Part shown: positions 25,748 to 34,645 of the stretch, one piece after another
Numbering within the stretch: position 1 is the first letter of the stretch
How the letters are laid out: each line of letters opens with the position of its first letter
Assembly (NCBI GenBank): GCA_903928015.1
Contig: CAIYPF010000043.1
Span: 1-64,000 of the forward strand
DNA length: 64,000 nucleotides
Reading direction: 5' to 3'
DNA from: an uncultured Gammaproteobacteria bacterium
GTDB lineage: Bacteria; Pseudomonadota; Gammaproteobacteria; Pseudomonadales; UBA5518
Translations under genes and position numbers: made by a program
The notes under the pieces: generated by a model
What the model was told of the DNA's origin: nothing
The model's database searches: none
The model's input: only the letters and a program-made list of their open reading frames with translations

Positions 25748-26461
25748 TTGGCCCGCAAACCGCAACCCTCCCCTGCTCCCCGCGCAAAGCCCACGCCGCG
25801 CAGACGCAAGAGCGGGGACGCGCCGAGCACGCCCCCCTCCCCTGAGCCCGCCTCGATCAACTGGATCACCGCGCTCTCGGGCATCACTGATTCGGCGCTG
25901 CGGATGGCGGGTATCAGTCGCGAGAGCGCAGTGCGCGGCTTCGCGCGCTCCCCCGAGCAGTTGCGTGTGATGGCCATTGCGGGAGAGTCGCTGCGCGATG
26001 TACGCCAAGTGGCCGGGCTGACGGTTGCGGAAATCGCGAGCGCGCTCGATCTGCGCGACAAAAGCGTCTGGGAGGCCGTGGAGAACGGTCGTGAAGTGCT
26101 CTCCGTCGAACTGATACTGCGGCTCGCCTCGTTGCTGGCGCGCAACGATCCCTTGCCCTTCGTGCTGCGCATGATGCGCAGCTACCAGCCCCGGTTGTGG
26201 GCAGTCCTGCATGAACTCGGCATCGATGGGCTGCCGCTGCAACTCGAGCGCGAGCGCGACTTCATAAACATCTTCCGGCGTCACGATGCTGCGCGGGCCC
26301 TCGATGACGCGCAGTGGGCCCGGCTACTGGCATTTACCCGGCAGGCCTTCGAACTCGGGCTCGGAATGATGGCGGAAGAAACAACAGCGAGCGCTTCTAT
26401 CGCGCCCCGCAGCCCGGCCCGGCAGACATCGGCACGTCGCGGTGCCCGCAAGCCGAAATGA
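25748..26461 (+). CDS. Helix-turn-helix (XRE-like) protein of unknown role
   Basis: A protein of up to 237 residues, starting at a TTG (25748) 11 bases after mltD; the true start may be later, because the first 35 residues are a Pro/Arg/Lys-rich tail. The middle has an XRE-type HTH ('LRDVRQVAGLTVAEIASALDLRDKSVWEAVENGREVLSVELILRLASLLARNDP'), followed by a helical region and a basic, low-complexity C-terminus. It is probably a DNA-binding regulator. The last 65 bases overlap the convergent tag gene. Confidence 0.6.
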   Translation: MARKPQPSPAPRAKPTPRRRKSGDAPSTPPSPEPASINWITALSGITDSALRMAGISRESAVRGFARSPEQLRVMAIAGESLRDVRQVAGLTVAEIASALDLRDKSVWEAVENGREVLSVELILRLASLLARNDPLPFVLRMMRSYQPRLWAVLHELGIDGLPLQLERERDFINIFRRHDAARALDDAQWARLLAFTRQAFELGLGMMAEETTASASIAPRSPARQTSARRGARKPK

Positions 26462-27026
26462 TCTCGGTACGTCTGAAGCAATCGAGCACGTGATCGTTCA
26501 CCATGCCCGTCGCCTGCATGTGGGCATAGCAACTGGTGCTCCCGACGAAGCGGAAACCGCGCCGCTTCAACTCCTTTGCAAGCGCATCCGACACCGGCGT
26601 CGTCACGGGGTAATCGCGAAGGACCCGCCGCTCTTCGATCAGGGGAGCGCCATCCACAAAGCCCCAGAGGAAGCGCGCAAACGAGCCTTCGCGCGCCTGC
26701 AATTCCAGATACGCCCGCGCGTTGCCGATCACAGCCTCGATCTTCGCCCGATTGCGGATGATGCCGGCGTCCGCGAGCAAGCGATCGACATCAGCACCGT
26801 CGAAACCGGCGATGCGTTCGGGTTCGAATCCGGCGAACGCGCGACGGTAGTTCTCGCGTTTCGACAGCACCGTGTACCAGCTCAGTCCCGCCTGTGCGCT
26901 CTCCAGCGCAAGATGCTCGAACATCTGCCGATCGTCGTGCACGGGCACACCCCACTCCTCGTCGTGATACCGGACATACAGGGGCTTGGTGATATCGAGC
27001 CAGGGGCAGCGCGCGGGGGTAGGCAT
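26397..27026 (-). CDS. tag: DNA-3-methyladenine glycosylase I
   Basis: A 209-residue base-excision repair enzyme removing 3-methyladenine. It has the N-terminal 'RCPWL' Cys, the 'YHDEEWGVPVHDDR' signature and 'ALESAQAGLSWYTVLSKRENYR'. The C-terminal zinc site 'GMVNDHVLDC' completes the Cys/His/His/Cys set. The last residues (AGPGCGAR) are encoded within the overlap with the convergent HTH gene. Confidence 0.94.
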   Translation of the reverse strand: MPTPARCPWLDITKPLYVRYHDEEWGVPVHDDRQMFEHLALESAQAGLSWYTVLSKRENYRRAFAGFEPERIAGFDGADVDRLLADAGIIRNRAKIEAVIGNARAYLELQAREGSFARFLWGFVDGAPLIEERRVLRDYPVTTPVSDALAKELKRRGFRFVGSTSCYAHMQATGMVNDHVLDCFRRTEIISACGHRDVPMSAGPGCGAR

Positions 27027-27091
27027 GAGTCGAATCCGGTGGCAGTCTGGCGCGAGTCTAGGTCACGGCCCATTCATTGGGGAGAGCGCGG

Positions 27092-27790
27092 ATGCTGCGA
27101 CAGCTGATGGCGGGTTTGCTGTTCCTGAGTCCGGTTGTACTCGCCGACACCCGGGTGATCGAGTTGCAGAGCGCAGCCCCGGAGTCCCTGGTTCCCGTGG
27201 TAAAGCCCCTTCTCGGCCCCTGGGAATCGGTATCGGTGTTCCGCCAGAGTCTGGTGGTGAACGCTGCGCCCGAAACGCTGGACCGCGTCGAATCCCTGGT
27301 GCGGGAGCTCGACCGCCCATTGCGCAATCTGCGCATCAGTTTGCGACGCGCGTCCTCGGATGAGTCGGGGATCGACACCCGCGACGCGTCGGTCACGAGC
27401 ACCCGCGCCCGCGAGGAAGTGCAGGAAATCCGGACGCTCGAAGCGACACCCTTGCTGCTGCGCGACGGCAGTCTCGTACCGCTGCCCGCCGGAGGGGTGT
27501 TCGGCCCGGAGATCCTCTGGGAATCACTCGAAAACGGCTTTGCTGTTACCGCCCGGGTGAGTGGCGAGACGGTCACGGTAGACGTAGAGGTACGGGACGA
27601 CAATCTGCGCTCCGGCACGGTGCGCAAGACCACGCTGCAGAGTTCGGTCAGCGGTCAGCTGGGAGAATGGATCGCGCTTGGCAGCACGAAGGACACATCG
27701 AACCGGAGTTCTCTCTCATCAGGCGCGGACATCAGTACCCGCAAGCGCGCGAGCGGGAGCTATGAACTTCTCGTTGAATTGCTGCCCTGA
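27092..27790 (+). CDS. Exported protein with a secretin N-domain (NolW-like) fold
   Basis: A 232-residue protein with a short signal peptide (MLRQLMAGLLFLSPVVLA). Residues about 20-75 ('RVIELQSAAPESLVPVVKPLLGPWESVSVFRQSLVVNAAPETLDRVESLVRELD') read as one secretin N1-type ring-building module. The rest is a beta-rich domain, and there is no secretin channel domain. GGGGAG stands 8 bases before the ATG, which sets the start over a TTG at 27077. It could be a periplasmic accessory of a secretin machine. It is the only gene between tag and ppsA and is convergent with ppsA. Confidence 0.6.
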   Translation: MLRQLMAGLLFLSPVVLADTRVIELQSAAPESLVPVVKPLLGPWESVSVFRQSLVVNAAPETLDRVESLVRELDRPLRNLRISLRRASSDESGIDTRDASVTSTRAREEVQEIRTLEATPLLLRDGSLVPLPAGGVFGPEILWESLENGFAVTARVSGETVTVDVEVRDDNLRSGTVRKTTLQSSVSGQLGEWIALGSTKDTSNRSSLSSGADISTRKRASGSYELLVELLP

Positions 27791-27798
27791 GGCGTCAG

Positions 27799-30156
27799 TC
27801 AGCGCTCCGCCGCAACCCGTCCGAGCATCATCCAAGTATCGGCGATCACGTCGGGATTGAGCGAGATGCTCTGTATCCCCTGCTCCAGCAGCCAGGCCGC
27901 CAGGTCGGGATGGTCAGAAGGGCCTTGCCCACAGATACCGACGTAACGTCCTAGCTTGTTGCAGGCACCGATCGCCATGCCAAGCAGCATCTTCACCGCC
28001 GCGTCGCGCTCGTCGAAAAGCTCAGCCACCAGACCGGAATCACGGTCGAGCCCGAGCGTGAGTTGGGTGAGATCGTTGGAGCCGATCGAGAAACCGTCGA
28101 AGTGCGCAAGGAATTGCTCGGCAAGCAGTGCGTTGGACGGGATCTCGCACATCATGATGAGCTTCAATCCGCGCTCGCCACGGCGCAGGCCGTTCGCAGC
28201 AAGAAGCTCCACGACACGCGCGGCCTCGGACACAGTCCGCACGAAAGGCACCATCACCTGTACGTTGTCGAGACCCATCTCCTCACGCACATAGCGGAGC
28301 GCACGGCACTCGAGCTCGAAGCAGTCACGGAACCCCTCATCCACATAACGCGATGCGCCTCTGAACCCGAGCATCGGATTTTCTTCGACCGGTTCGTACT
28401 GCTGGCCGCCTACAAGGTGCGCGTACTCGTTCGATTTGAAGTCAGACAGACGCACGATGACGGGCTTGGGGTGGAACGCAGCCGCGATGGTGCCGATGCC
28501 TTCGGCAAGCTTGGAGACGAAATACTCCGTCGGCGATCCGTAGCCATGGATTCGCCGCTCCACCGCCTGGCGCAAATCGCCCGTCAGCGCATCGAAGCCC
28601 AGGAGGGCCTTGGGGTGAACGCCGATCATGCGGTTGATGATGAATTCGAGCCGTGCGAGCCCGACACCATCATTGGGCAACTGGCAGAAATCGAAAGCGC
28701 GGTCGGGGTTGCCCACGTTCATCATCAATTTTACGGGCAGCTCGGGCATTTCGCCCGCACCGTCCGCGCTGACCTGGAACTCGAGGCGTCCCGCGTATAC
28801 GTGCCCGGTGTCGCCCTCGGCGCAGGACACGGTTACGGCAACGCCGTCCTGGAGGCGCTCGGTAGCGTCACCGCATCCGACCACGGCGGGAATGCCGAGT
28901 TCGCGCGCGATGATCGCTGCGTGACAGGTGCGGCCTCCGCGATTGGTCACCACAGCTGCGGCGCGTTTCATGATCGGCTCCCAGTCGGGATCCGTCATGT
29001 CGGTAACGAGCACATCGCCGTCGCGCACGCGGGACATGCCCGATGCGTTCGCGATCACACGCACAGTCCCCGCCCCGATGCGATGCCCGATCGCCCGCCC
29101 TTCGCACAGCACGGCACCGCGTTCCTTCAGGAGGTAGCGCTCGACGGTGCCACCTGCCATGCGGCTCCTCACGGTCTCCGGGCGCGCCTGAAGCACATAG
29201 AGCAGACCGTCATCGCCATCACGGGCCCACTCGATATCCATGGGCCTCCCGTAGTGTTCCTCGATGCTGATCGCGATGCGCCCAAGCTCCACAACCTCCG
29301 CGTCGCTCAGGCAGAAGCGCTGTTGCAGTGCCTCCGGGACCGGCTCGATTGCCGTGCCCTGCGCGGCATAGACCATGCGCTGTTTCTTGTCGCCGAGGTT
29401 ACGGCGCAGGATCGGGTCGTGGCCGGTGCGGATCGCATGCTTGAACGCGTAAAACTCGTCGGGGTTCACGGCCCCCTGGACGACCATCTCGCCAAGCCCC
29501 CAGGAGGCGGTGATGAACACAACGCCGTCGAAGCCGGACTCCGTGTCCAGCGTGAACATGACGCCACTGGCCCCGGTACCGGCCTGCACCATGCGCTGCA
29601 CACCTGCCGATAGCGCGACCTCTGCGTGGCGGAAGCCCTTGTGAACGCGATAGGCAATCGCCCGGTCGTTGTAGAGCGATGCGAACACCTCGTGAATCGC
29701 GTCTATGACGGCGTCTTCGCCACGCACGTTGAGGAAGGTTTCCTGCTGTCCGGCGAAGGATGCGTCCGGCAGATCTTCTGCCGTTGCAGAGGATCGCACT
29801 GCGACCGCAATGTCTGCCCCGGCGGAAAGGCTGTGCCAGGCGGTGATGATCTCGGCCCGCAGGGCATCGGGAAAGGGCGCGAGCCGTATCCAGTTGCGGA
29901 TATCTCCGCCGGCCGCGGTGAGCGCGCCCACGTCGTCGGTATCCAGACCCTCCAGCCTCGCCGCTATGCGCGCGTCCAGCCCGTCGTGCGCAAGGAACTC
30001 GCGATAGGCCTCTGCAGTGGTGGCAAAGCCATCCGGCACCCGCACGTGGGCGGCTGCGAGCCCACGGATCATCTCTCCCAGGGACGCGTTCTTCCCGCCG
30101 ACCCTGCCAACATCGCCCATTCCGAGCGTATCCAGCGCAAGTACCCGAGTGTCCAT
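27799..30156 (-). CDS. ppsA: Phosphoenolpyruvate synthase
   Basis: A 785-residue enzyme converting pyruvate, ATP and water to PEP, AMP and phosphate. It has the N-terminal ATP-grasp domain ('[15 protein letters not shown]'), the phospho-His loop '[21 protein letters not shown]' (His near residue 410) and the C-terminal PEP-binding barrel with '[12 protein letters not shown]' and '[12 protein letters not shown]'. The start at 30156 has GGGAG upstream and begins the family's conserved N-terminus. It is divergent from its regulator ppsR, 85 bases away. Confidence 0.96.
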   Translation of the reverse strand: MDTRVLALDTLGMGDVGRVGGKNASLGEMIRGLAAAHVRVPDGFATTAEAYREFLAHDGLDARIAARLEGLDTDDVGALTAAGGDIRNWIRLAPFPDALRAEIITAWHSLSAGADIAVAVRSSATAEDLPDASFAGQQETFLNVRGEDAVIDAIHEVFASLYNDRAIAYRVHKGFRHAEVALSAGVQRMVQAGTGASGVMFTLDTESGFDGVVFITASWGLGEMVVQGAVNPDEFYAFKHAIRTGHDPILRRNLGDKKQRMVYAAQGTAIEPVPEALQQRFCLSDAEVVELGRIAISIEEHYGRPMDIEWARDGDDGLLYVLQARPETVRSRMAGGTVERYLLKERGAVLCEGRAIGHRIGAGTVRVIANASGMSRVRDGDVLVTDMTDPDWEPIMKRAAAVVTNRGGRTCHAAIIARELGIPAVVGCGDATERLQDGVAVTVSCAEGDTGHVYAGRLEFQVSADGAGEMPELPVKLMMNVGNPDRAFDFCQLPNDGVGLARLEFIINRMIGVHPKALLGFDALTGDLRQAVERRIHGYGSPTEYFVSKLAEGIGTIAAAFHPKPVIVRLSDFKSNEYAHLVGGQQYEPVEENPMLGFRGASRYVDEGFRDCFELECRALRYVREEMGLDNVQVMVPFVRTVSEAARVVELLAANGLRRGERGLKLIMMCEIPSNALLAEQFLAHFDGFSIGSNDLTQLTLGLDRDSGLVAELFDERDAAVKMLLGMAIGACNKLGRYVGICGQGPSDHPDLAAWLLEQGIQSISLNPDVIADTWMMLGRVAAER

Positions 30157-30241
30157 CGTGTCTGCTCCCGTGTGCTGGTCGTGTGCCATGGTAACCGAGC
30201 GCTGTGTCAGAATCGCCCGCACCGGATCAGGAAATCCCACC

Positions 30242-31057
30242 TTGAAACGCACGGCCTTTTTCGTGTCGGACGGCACCGGCATCACCGCCGAAACCCTGGG
30301 CGAAGCACTGCTCGCGCAGTTCGAAGGGCTGGAGATGGAGTATGTGCGGATGCCCTATGTCGACACGCAAGACAAGGCGCGGGCCGCCGTGGAGCGCATT
30401 GACGCGGCCGCCACGCGCGATGGCGCCGCTCCGCTTATCTTCGACACCGTGGTGGACCAGAGCCTGCGCCAGATTCTCGGTACCTCGCGCGGCTGCATGT
30501 TCGACATTTTCGCAACCTTCCTGTCTCCGCTGGAGCAGGCACTCGGCACACCTTCGAGCTTCACGGTCGGTGGCTTCCATCACACCCAGCACCACCAGTA
30601 CCACCAGCGCATCGATGCCATCCACTACGCCATGGCCAATGACGACGGGGCCAGTGGCAGCGAATACGCCAAGGCCGACGTGATTCTCGTGGGCGTCTCA
30701 CGCAGCGGCAAAACGCCCTCCTGCGTGTACCTCGCAATGCAGTTCGGAGTACACGCGGCAAACTATCCGATTACCGAGGACGATCTGGACAGCGGGCGCT
30801 TGCCGCCCGTCCTGGGCCCCTTTCAGGATCGCCTGTTCGGGCTGAGTATCGATCCGGTACGGCTGGCGTCCATTCGCGACGAGCGTCGTCCGGACAGCCG
30901 TTATGCATCACTGCGCCAGTGCGAGGACGAGGTGCGGCAGGTCGAGGGCCTGTTCAGGCGGCATCGGATCCCCTTCCTCGACACCACCCGGATGTCAGTC
31001 GAGGAGATCGCAACGCGCGTGATGATGCAAAAAGGCATTCACGGACGAAAACGCTGA
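30242..31057 (+). CDS. ppsR: PEP synthase regulatory kinase/phosphorylase
   Basis: A 271-residue DUF299 protein that reversibly inactivates PpsA by ADP-dependent phosphorylation and Pi-dependent dephosphorylation. It starts with '[19 protein letters not shown]' and has the P-loop 'GVSRSGKTP' (about residues 151-159) and '[14 protein letters not shown]'. The start is a TTG at 30242 with AGGA upstream; an ATG at 30188 would add 18 residues not typical of the family. Confidence 0.93.
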   Translation: MKRTAFFVSDGTGITAETLGEALLAQFEGLEMEYVRMPYVDTQDKARAAVERIDAAATRDGAAPLIFDTVVDQSLRQILGTSRGCMFDIFATFLSPLEQALGTPSSFTVGGFHHTQHHQYHQRIDAIHYAMANDDGASGSEYAKADVILVGVSRSGKTPSCVYLAMQFGVHAANYPITEDDLDSGRLPPVLGPFQDRLFGLSIDPVRLASIRDERRPDSRYASLRQCEDEVRQVEGLFRRHRIPFLDTTRMSVEEIATRVMMQKGIHGRKR

Positions 31058-31066
31058 AATCCTGCC

Positions 31067-32011
31067 TCAGGGCAGAAGGCGGCGGGCCGCTGCGCGCGGC
31101 GTGAGATCACCCCGCAGGACCTGCTGCTCGAGCAGCGGAAGCTCCGCGCGTACATGAGGATCGGAGCGGAAGCGCTGCTCGAGGAGCTCGGCGATCAGCC
31201 GCTTGAGCCAGGCACCGTTCTGTCGTGCGCGCCGAGCGGCAAGTACGCCGCAGGCCTCGGCCTCGTTGCGGTACTCGCAGATCATTTCCCAGACCGCATC
31301 GATGCCCTGGTTCTCGAGCGCCGAACAGCAGAGCACGCGCGGCGCCCAGAAACTCCCGTGTCTCAGCAGGTGAAGGGCGTTCTGGTAATGCTGTCGGGTA
31401 CGTTGCGCGAGACCCGCGCTCTCGCCATCGGACTTGTTGATGACCAGTGCATCGGCCAGTTCCATGATGCCGCGCTTGATGCCCTGGAGCTCATCGCCCG
31501 CGTTGGGCAGCATGAGCACGAGGAAGAAATCGACCAGTTCCGCCACCTCGTACTCCGACTGCCCCACTCCGACTGTCTCGACCAGTATCACGTCGAAACC
31601 AGCGGCCTCGCAGAGCAGGAGGCTCTCTCGGGTGCGGTGCGCCACGCCCCCGAGAGCGCCTGCCGAGGGTGAGGGGCGGATGAACGCCGCTTCTTCACGC
31701 GAGAGTCGCTCCATGCGCGTCTTGTCACCGAGGATGCTGCCGCCGGCAACAGGCGAACTCGGGTCAACCGCAAGCACCGCCAGGCGATGGCCCTGCCGCA
31801 GCAGGTGGAGGCCGAAGGCTTCGATGAACGTGGACTTGCCTACGCCGGGCACGCCGCTCACGCCGATGCGGATGCTGCGCCCGGTGTGGGGAAGCAGTGT
31901 GTCGAGCAGGGCGTCGGCCGCTCGCCGGTGTTCCGCACGGGTGCTCTCGACCAGCGTTATCGCCTTGGCGAGAGCGCGGCGATTACCCGCGAGAATCTGC
32001 TCTGCATCCAT
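31067..32011 (-). CDS. meaB: Methylmalonyl-CoA mutase-associated GTPase MeaB
   Basis: A 314-residue G3E-family GTPase (ArgK/MeaB) that guards and reloads the B12 cofactor of methylmalonyl-CoA mutase. Walker A 'GVPGVGKSTFIE' is near residues 51-62, with 'AVDPSSPVAGGSILGDKTRM', the switch 'VETVGVGQSE' and the guanine motif 'INKSD'. It starts 11 bases after the mutase stop, last in the propionyl-CoA operon. Confidence 0.94.
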   Translation of the reverse strand: MDAEQILAGNRRALAKAITLVESTRAEHRRAADALLDTLLPHTGRSIRIGVSGVPGVGKSTFIEAFGLHLLRQGHRLAVLAVDPSSPVAGGSILGDKTRMERLSREEAAFIRPSPSAGALGGVAHRTRESLLLCEAAGFDVILVETVGVGQSEYEVAELVDFFLVLMLPNAGDELQGIKRGIMELADALVINKSDGESAGLAQRTRQHYQNALHLLRHGSFWAPRVLCCSALENQGIDAVWEMICEYRNEAEACGVLAARRARQNGAWLKRLIAELLEQRFRSDPHVRAELPLLEQQVLRGDLTPRAAARRLLP

Positions 32012-32022
32012 CGCGGCGCCGT

Positions 32023-34179
32023 TCAGCCCGTGCTCGCGCGGATGGCGTCGAGCACCTCCCGGGCGGCAGCGGGTATGCGCGTGCCGGGACCGAATATGCA
32101 GCGCACCCCCGCCTCGTGGAGGAAGGCGTAGTCCTGACGGGGAATCACTCCGCCTGCGACCACGACGATCTCGCCAGCCCCCTGCGCGCGCAAGGCCTCG
32201 ATCAGTTGCGGTATCAGGGTCTTGTGACCGGCAGCGAGGCTGGACGCACCCACAACATGCACATCGTTCTCGCTGGCCTGACGGGCGACCTCCTCGGGGG
32301 TGGAGAACATGGGCGACAGGTCGATGTCGAAACCCACGTCGGCAAAAGCGCTGGCGATGACCTTGGCGCCGCGGTCGTGACCGTCCTGACCCATCTTGCA
32401 CACGAGCATGCGCGGACGCCGGCCCTGCAGTTCGACGAACTCGGCGATCTCGGCGCAGAGCGCCTGCCAGTCGGCGTCCTTCTCGTAGGCGCTGCCGTAC
32501 ACCCCGGACACCGTGTTGGCCGATGCGCTGTACCGGCCCCAGACCTCTTCGAGTGCGGATGAGATCTCACCGACGGTAGCGCGGGCCCGTGTTGCGTCCA
32601 CGGCAAGCGCAAGAAGATTGCCGGAGCCATCACGCGCTGCGGTGGTAAGCGCAGCAAGCGCGGCCAGCACCGCCGCCTCGTCGCGAGCAGCACGGACAGA
32701 AGCAAGACGCCGCAACTGTGCGTCCCGCACCGCTGCGTTGTCGATCTCGAGGATATCGACCACCTCTTCCTTCGCAGGCGGGTATTTGTTGACGCCGACT
32801 ATCACGTCTTCGGCGCGATCTATCCTCGCCTGCTTGCGTGCGGCGGACTCCTCGATGCGTAGCTTCGGCATCCCGGTCTCGATGGCACGTGCCATACCGC
32901 CCTGCTGCTCGACGTCGGAGATGATCTCCCATGCGCGGTCCGCGATGTCCTGGGTGAGCGACTCCATCATGTACGAGCCACCCCAGGGGTCGATGGTCGC
33001 CGTGATGCCGGTCTCCTCCTGGAGGATCAGCTGCGTGTTCCGGGCGATCCGCGAGGAGAACCCGGACGGGAGCGCGATCGCCTCGTCGAGCGCGTTGGTG
33101 TGAAGCGACTGCGTGCCACCGAATACCGCGGCCATCGCTTCTATCGTGGTGCGCACCACGTTGTTGTAAGGGTCCTGCTCGGTAAGGGACCAGCCGGAGG
33201 TCTGGCAGTGGGTGCGCAGCATTCTGGACTTCGCACTCTTCGCGCCGAAGCCGTCGACGATGCGCGCCCACAGCAATCGCGCCGCACGCAGCTTGGCGAT
33301 CTCCATGTAGAAGTTCATGCCGATGCCGAAGAAGAACGACAGGCGTCCGGCAAATTCGTCGATGCCGAGCCCCGAGGCGATGGCGGTCCGGATGTATTCC
33401 TTGCCGTCTGCGAGCGTGAAGGCGAGTTCCAGCGCCGCATCCGCGCCGGCTTCCTGGATGTGGTAGCCGGAGATCGATATCGAGTTGAAGCGCGGCATGT
33501 TGCGCGCGGTGTAGGAAATGATATCGCCGATGATCCGCATCGAAGGCGCGGGCGGGTAGATGTAGGTGTTCCGGACCATGAACTCCTTCAGGATGTCGTT
33601 CTGGATGGTCCCCGACAGCTGCTCCTGCGAGACGCCCTGTTCTTCGGCCGCAACGATATATCCGGCAAGTACCGGGAGGACCGCACCGTTCATGGTCATC
33701 GAAACCGAGACCTGGTCGAGCGGTATGCCGTCGAAGAGGATTTTCATGTCCTCGACGCTGTCCACCGCAACGCCGGCCTTGCCCACGTCGCCCACGACGC
33801 GCGGGTGGTCCGAGTCATAGCCACGGTGCGTTGCCAGATCGAAGGCGACGCTCACGCCCTGCCCGCCAGCGGCGAGTGCTTTGCGGTAAAAGGCGTTGGA
33901 CTCCTCTGCGGTGGAGAAGCCCGCGTACTGGCGGATGGTCCAGGGGCGGCCTACATACATCGTCGCCTGAGGGCCCCGCACGAAAGGCTCGAAGCCGGGC
34001 ATGGTATTGGCGAAGGGCAGATCCGCGGTGTCGGCCGCGGTGTAGAGCGCCTTCAGCCGGATGCCTTCGGGAGTGATCGTGTCAAGCGTGTCCGGCGAAC
34101 TGCCGCCGAGCTGTTTGCGTACGGCTTTTTCCCAGTCGTCCTGGCCGGCCGTCGACGGGGTGTAATCCTGTGTGCTCAT
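32023..34179 (-). CDS. scpA: Methylmalonyl-CoA mutase (B12-dependent)
   Basis: A 718-residue single-chain mutase interconverting (R)-methylmalonyl-CoA and succinyl-CoA. The N-terminal TIM-barrel has '[21 protein letters not shown]' and '[32 protein letters not shown]'. The C-terminal B12-binding domain has the DxHxxG motif in '[12 protein letters not shown]' (about residue 596). AGGAG precedes the ATG. It follows the epimerase gene by about 55 bases on the same strand. Confidence 0.96.
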   Translation of the reverse strand: MSTQDYTPSTAGQDDWEKAVRKQLGGSSPDTLDTITPEGIRLKALYTAADTADLPFANTMPGFEPFVRGPQATMYVGRPWTIRQYAGFSTAEESNAFYRKALAAGGQGVSVAFDLATHRGYDSDHPRVVGDVGKAGVAVDSVEDMKILFDGIPLDQVSVSMTMNGAVLPVLAGYIVAAEEQGVSQEQLSGTIQNDILKEFMVRNTYIYPPAPSMRIIGDIISYTARNMPRFNSISISGYHIQEAGADAALELAFTLADGKEYIRTAIASGLGIDEFAGRLSFFFGIGMNFYMEIAKLRAARLLWARIVDGFGAKSAKSRMLRTHCQTSGWSLTEQDPYNNVVRTTIEAMAAVFGGTQSLHTNALDEAIALPSGFSSRIARNTQLILQEETGITATIDPWGGSYMMESLTQDIADRAWEIISDVEQQGGMARAIETGMPKLRIEESAARKQARIDRAEDVIVGVNKYPPAKEEVVDILEIDNAAVRDAQLRRLASVRAARDEAAVLAALAALTTAARDGSGNLLALAVDATRARATVGEISSALEEVWGRYSASANTVSGVYGSAYEKDADWQALCAEIAEFVELQGRRPRMLVCKMGQDGHDRGAKVIASAFADVGFDIDLSPMFSTPEEVARQASENDVHVVGASSLAAGHKTLIPQLIEALRAQGAGEIVVVAGGVIPRQDYAFLHEAGVRCIFGPGTRIPAAAREVLDAIRASTG

Positions 34180-34234
34180 GCGTATCTCCTGGCAAGCATC
34201 GGCATGACGGGGCGCGAGCCCCGCTGCGCGGGAA

Positions 34235-34645
34235 TCAGTGTTCGGCGGGAGGCTGGCTGAGTTCGATCAGTACGCCGTCACAACTCTTCGGATGGATGAA
34301 AATCACGCGGCAGCCGTGGGCACCGGGCCCTGGGGAATCCGACAGGAACTGGTAGCCCTTGGCGCGCAGGCGCTCGACATCCGCGTCGATGTCGTCGCTG
34401 CGAAAACAGAGGTGGTGGATGCCGCCGCCTTTCTTCTCGAGATACTTGGCGATCGGGCCCTGACCACGCAGCGGATGGACCAGTTCGATGTGCGTGGCAG
34501 GCAAGGGGAAGAAGGCGGTACTGGTCTGCGCGGACTCCACGTCTTCGGTGCCATCGAGGGGAAGACCGAAGTCATCGAGAAAGCGCCGGATGGCGCGTTC
34601 GAGGTCAGGAACGGCGATGGCGATATGGTCGAGTGCGGTGATCAT
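34235..34645 (-). CDS. mce: Methylmalonyl-CoA epimerase
   Basis: A 136-residue VOC-fold enzyme that interconverts (S)- and (R)-methylmalonyl-CoA. Metal ligands of the family are visible: 'LDHIAIAV' (His 7), 'HIELVHPL', 'GIHHLCFR' and 'GVLIELSQ'. It overlaps the upstream carboxylase alpha gene by 4 bases (ATGA) and so is translationally coupled to it. Confidence 0.92.
   Translation of the reverse strand: MITALDHIAIAVPDLERAIRRFLDDFGLPLDGTEDVESAQTSTAFFPLPATHIELVHPLRGQGPIAKYLEKKGGGIHHLCFRSDDIDADVERLRAKGYQFLSDSPGPGAHGCRVIFIHPKSCDGVLIELSQPPAEH

Noticed and set aside
28063-29613. Long open frame (516 codons) antisense to ppsA
   Set aside because: It mirrors the ppsA coding sequence; His/Arg-rich with no motif.
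32012-32401. Upstream extension of the meaB frame into the mutase gene
   Set aside because: The extension is an overlapping shadow of the mutase C-terminus; the family N-terminus begins at 32011.
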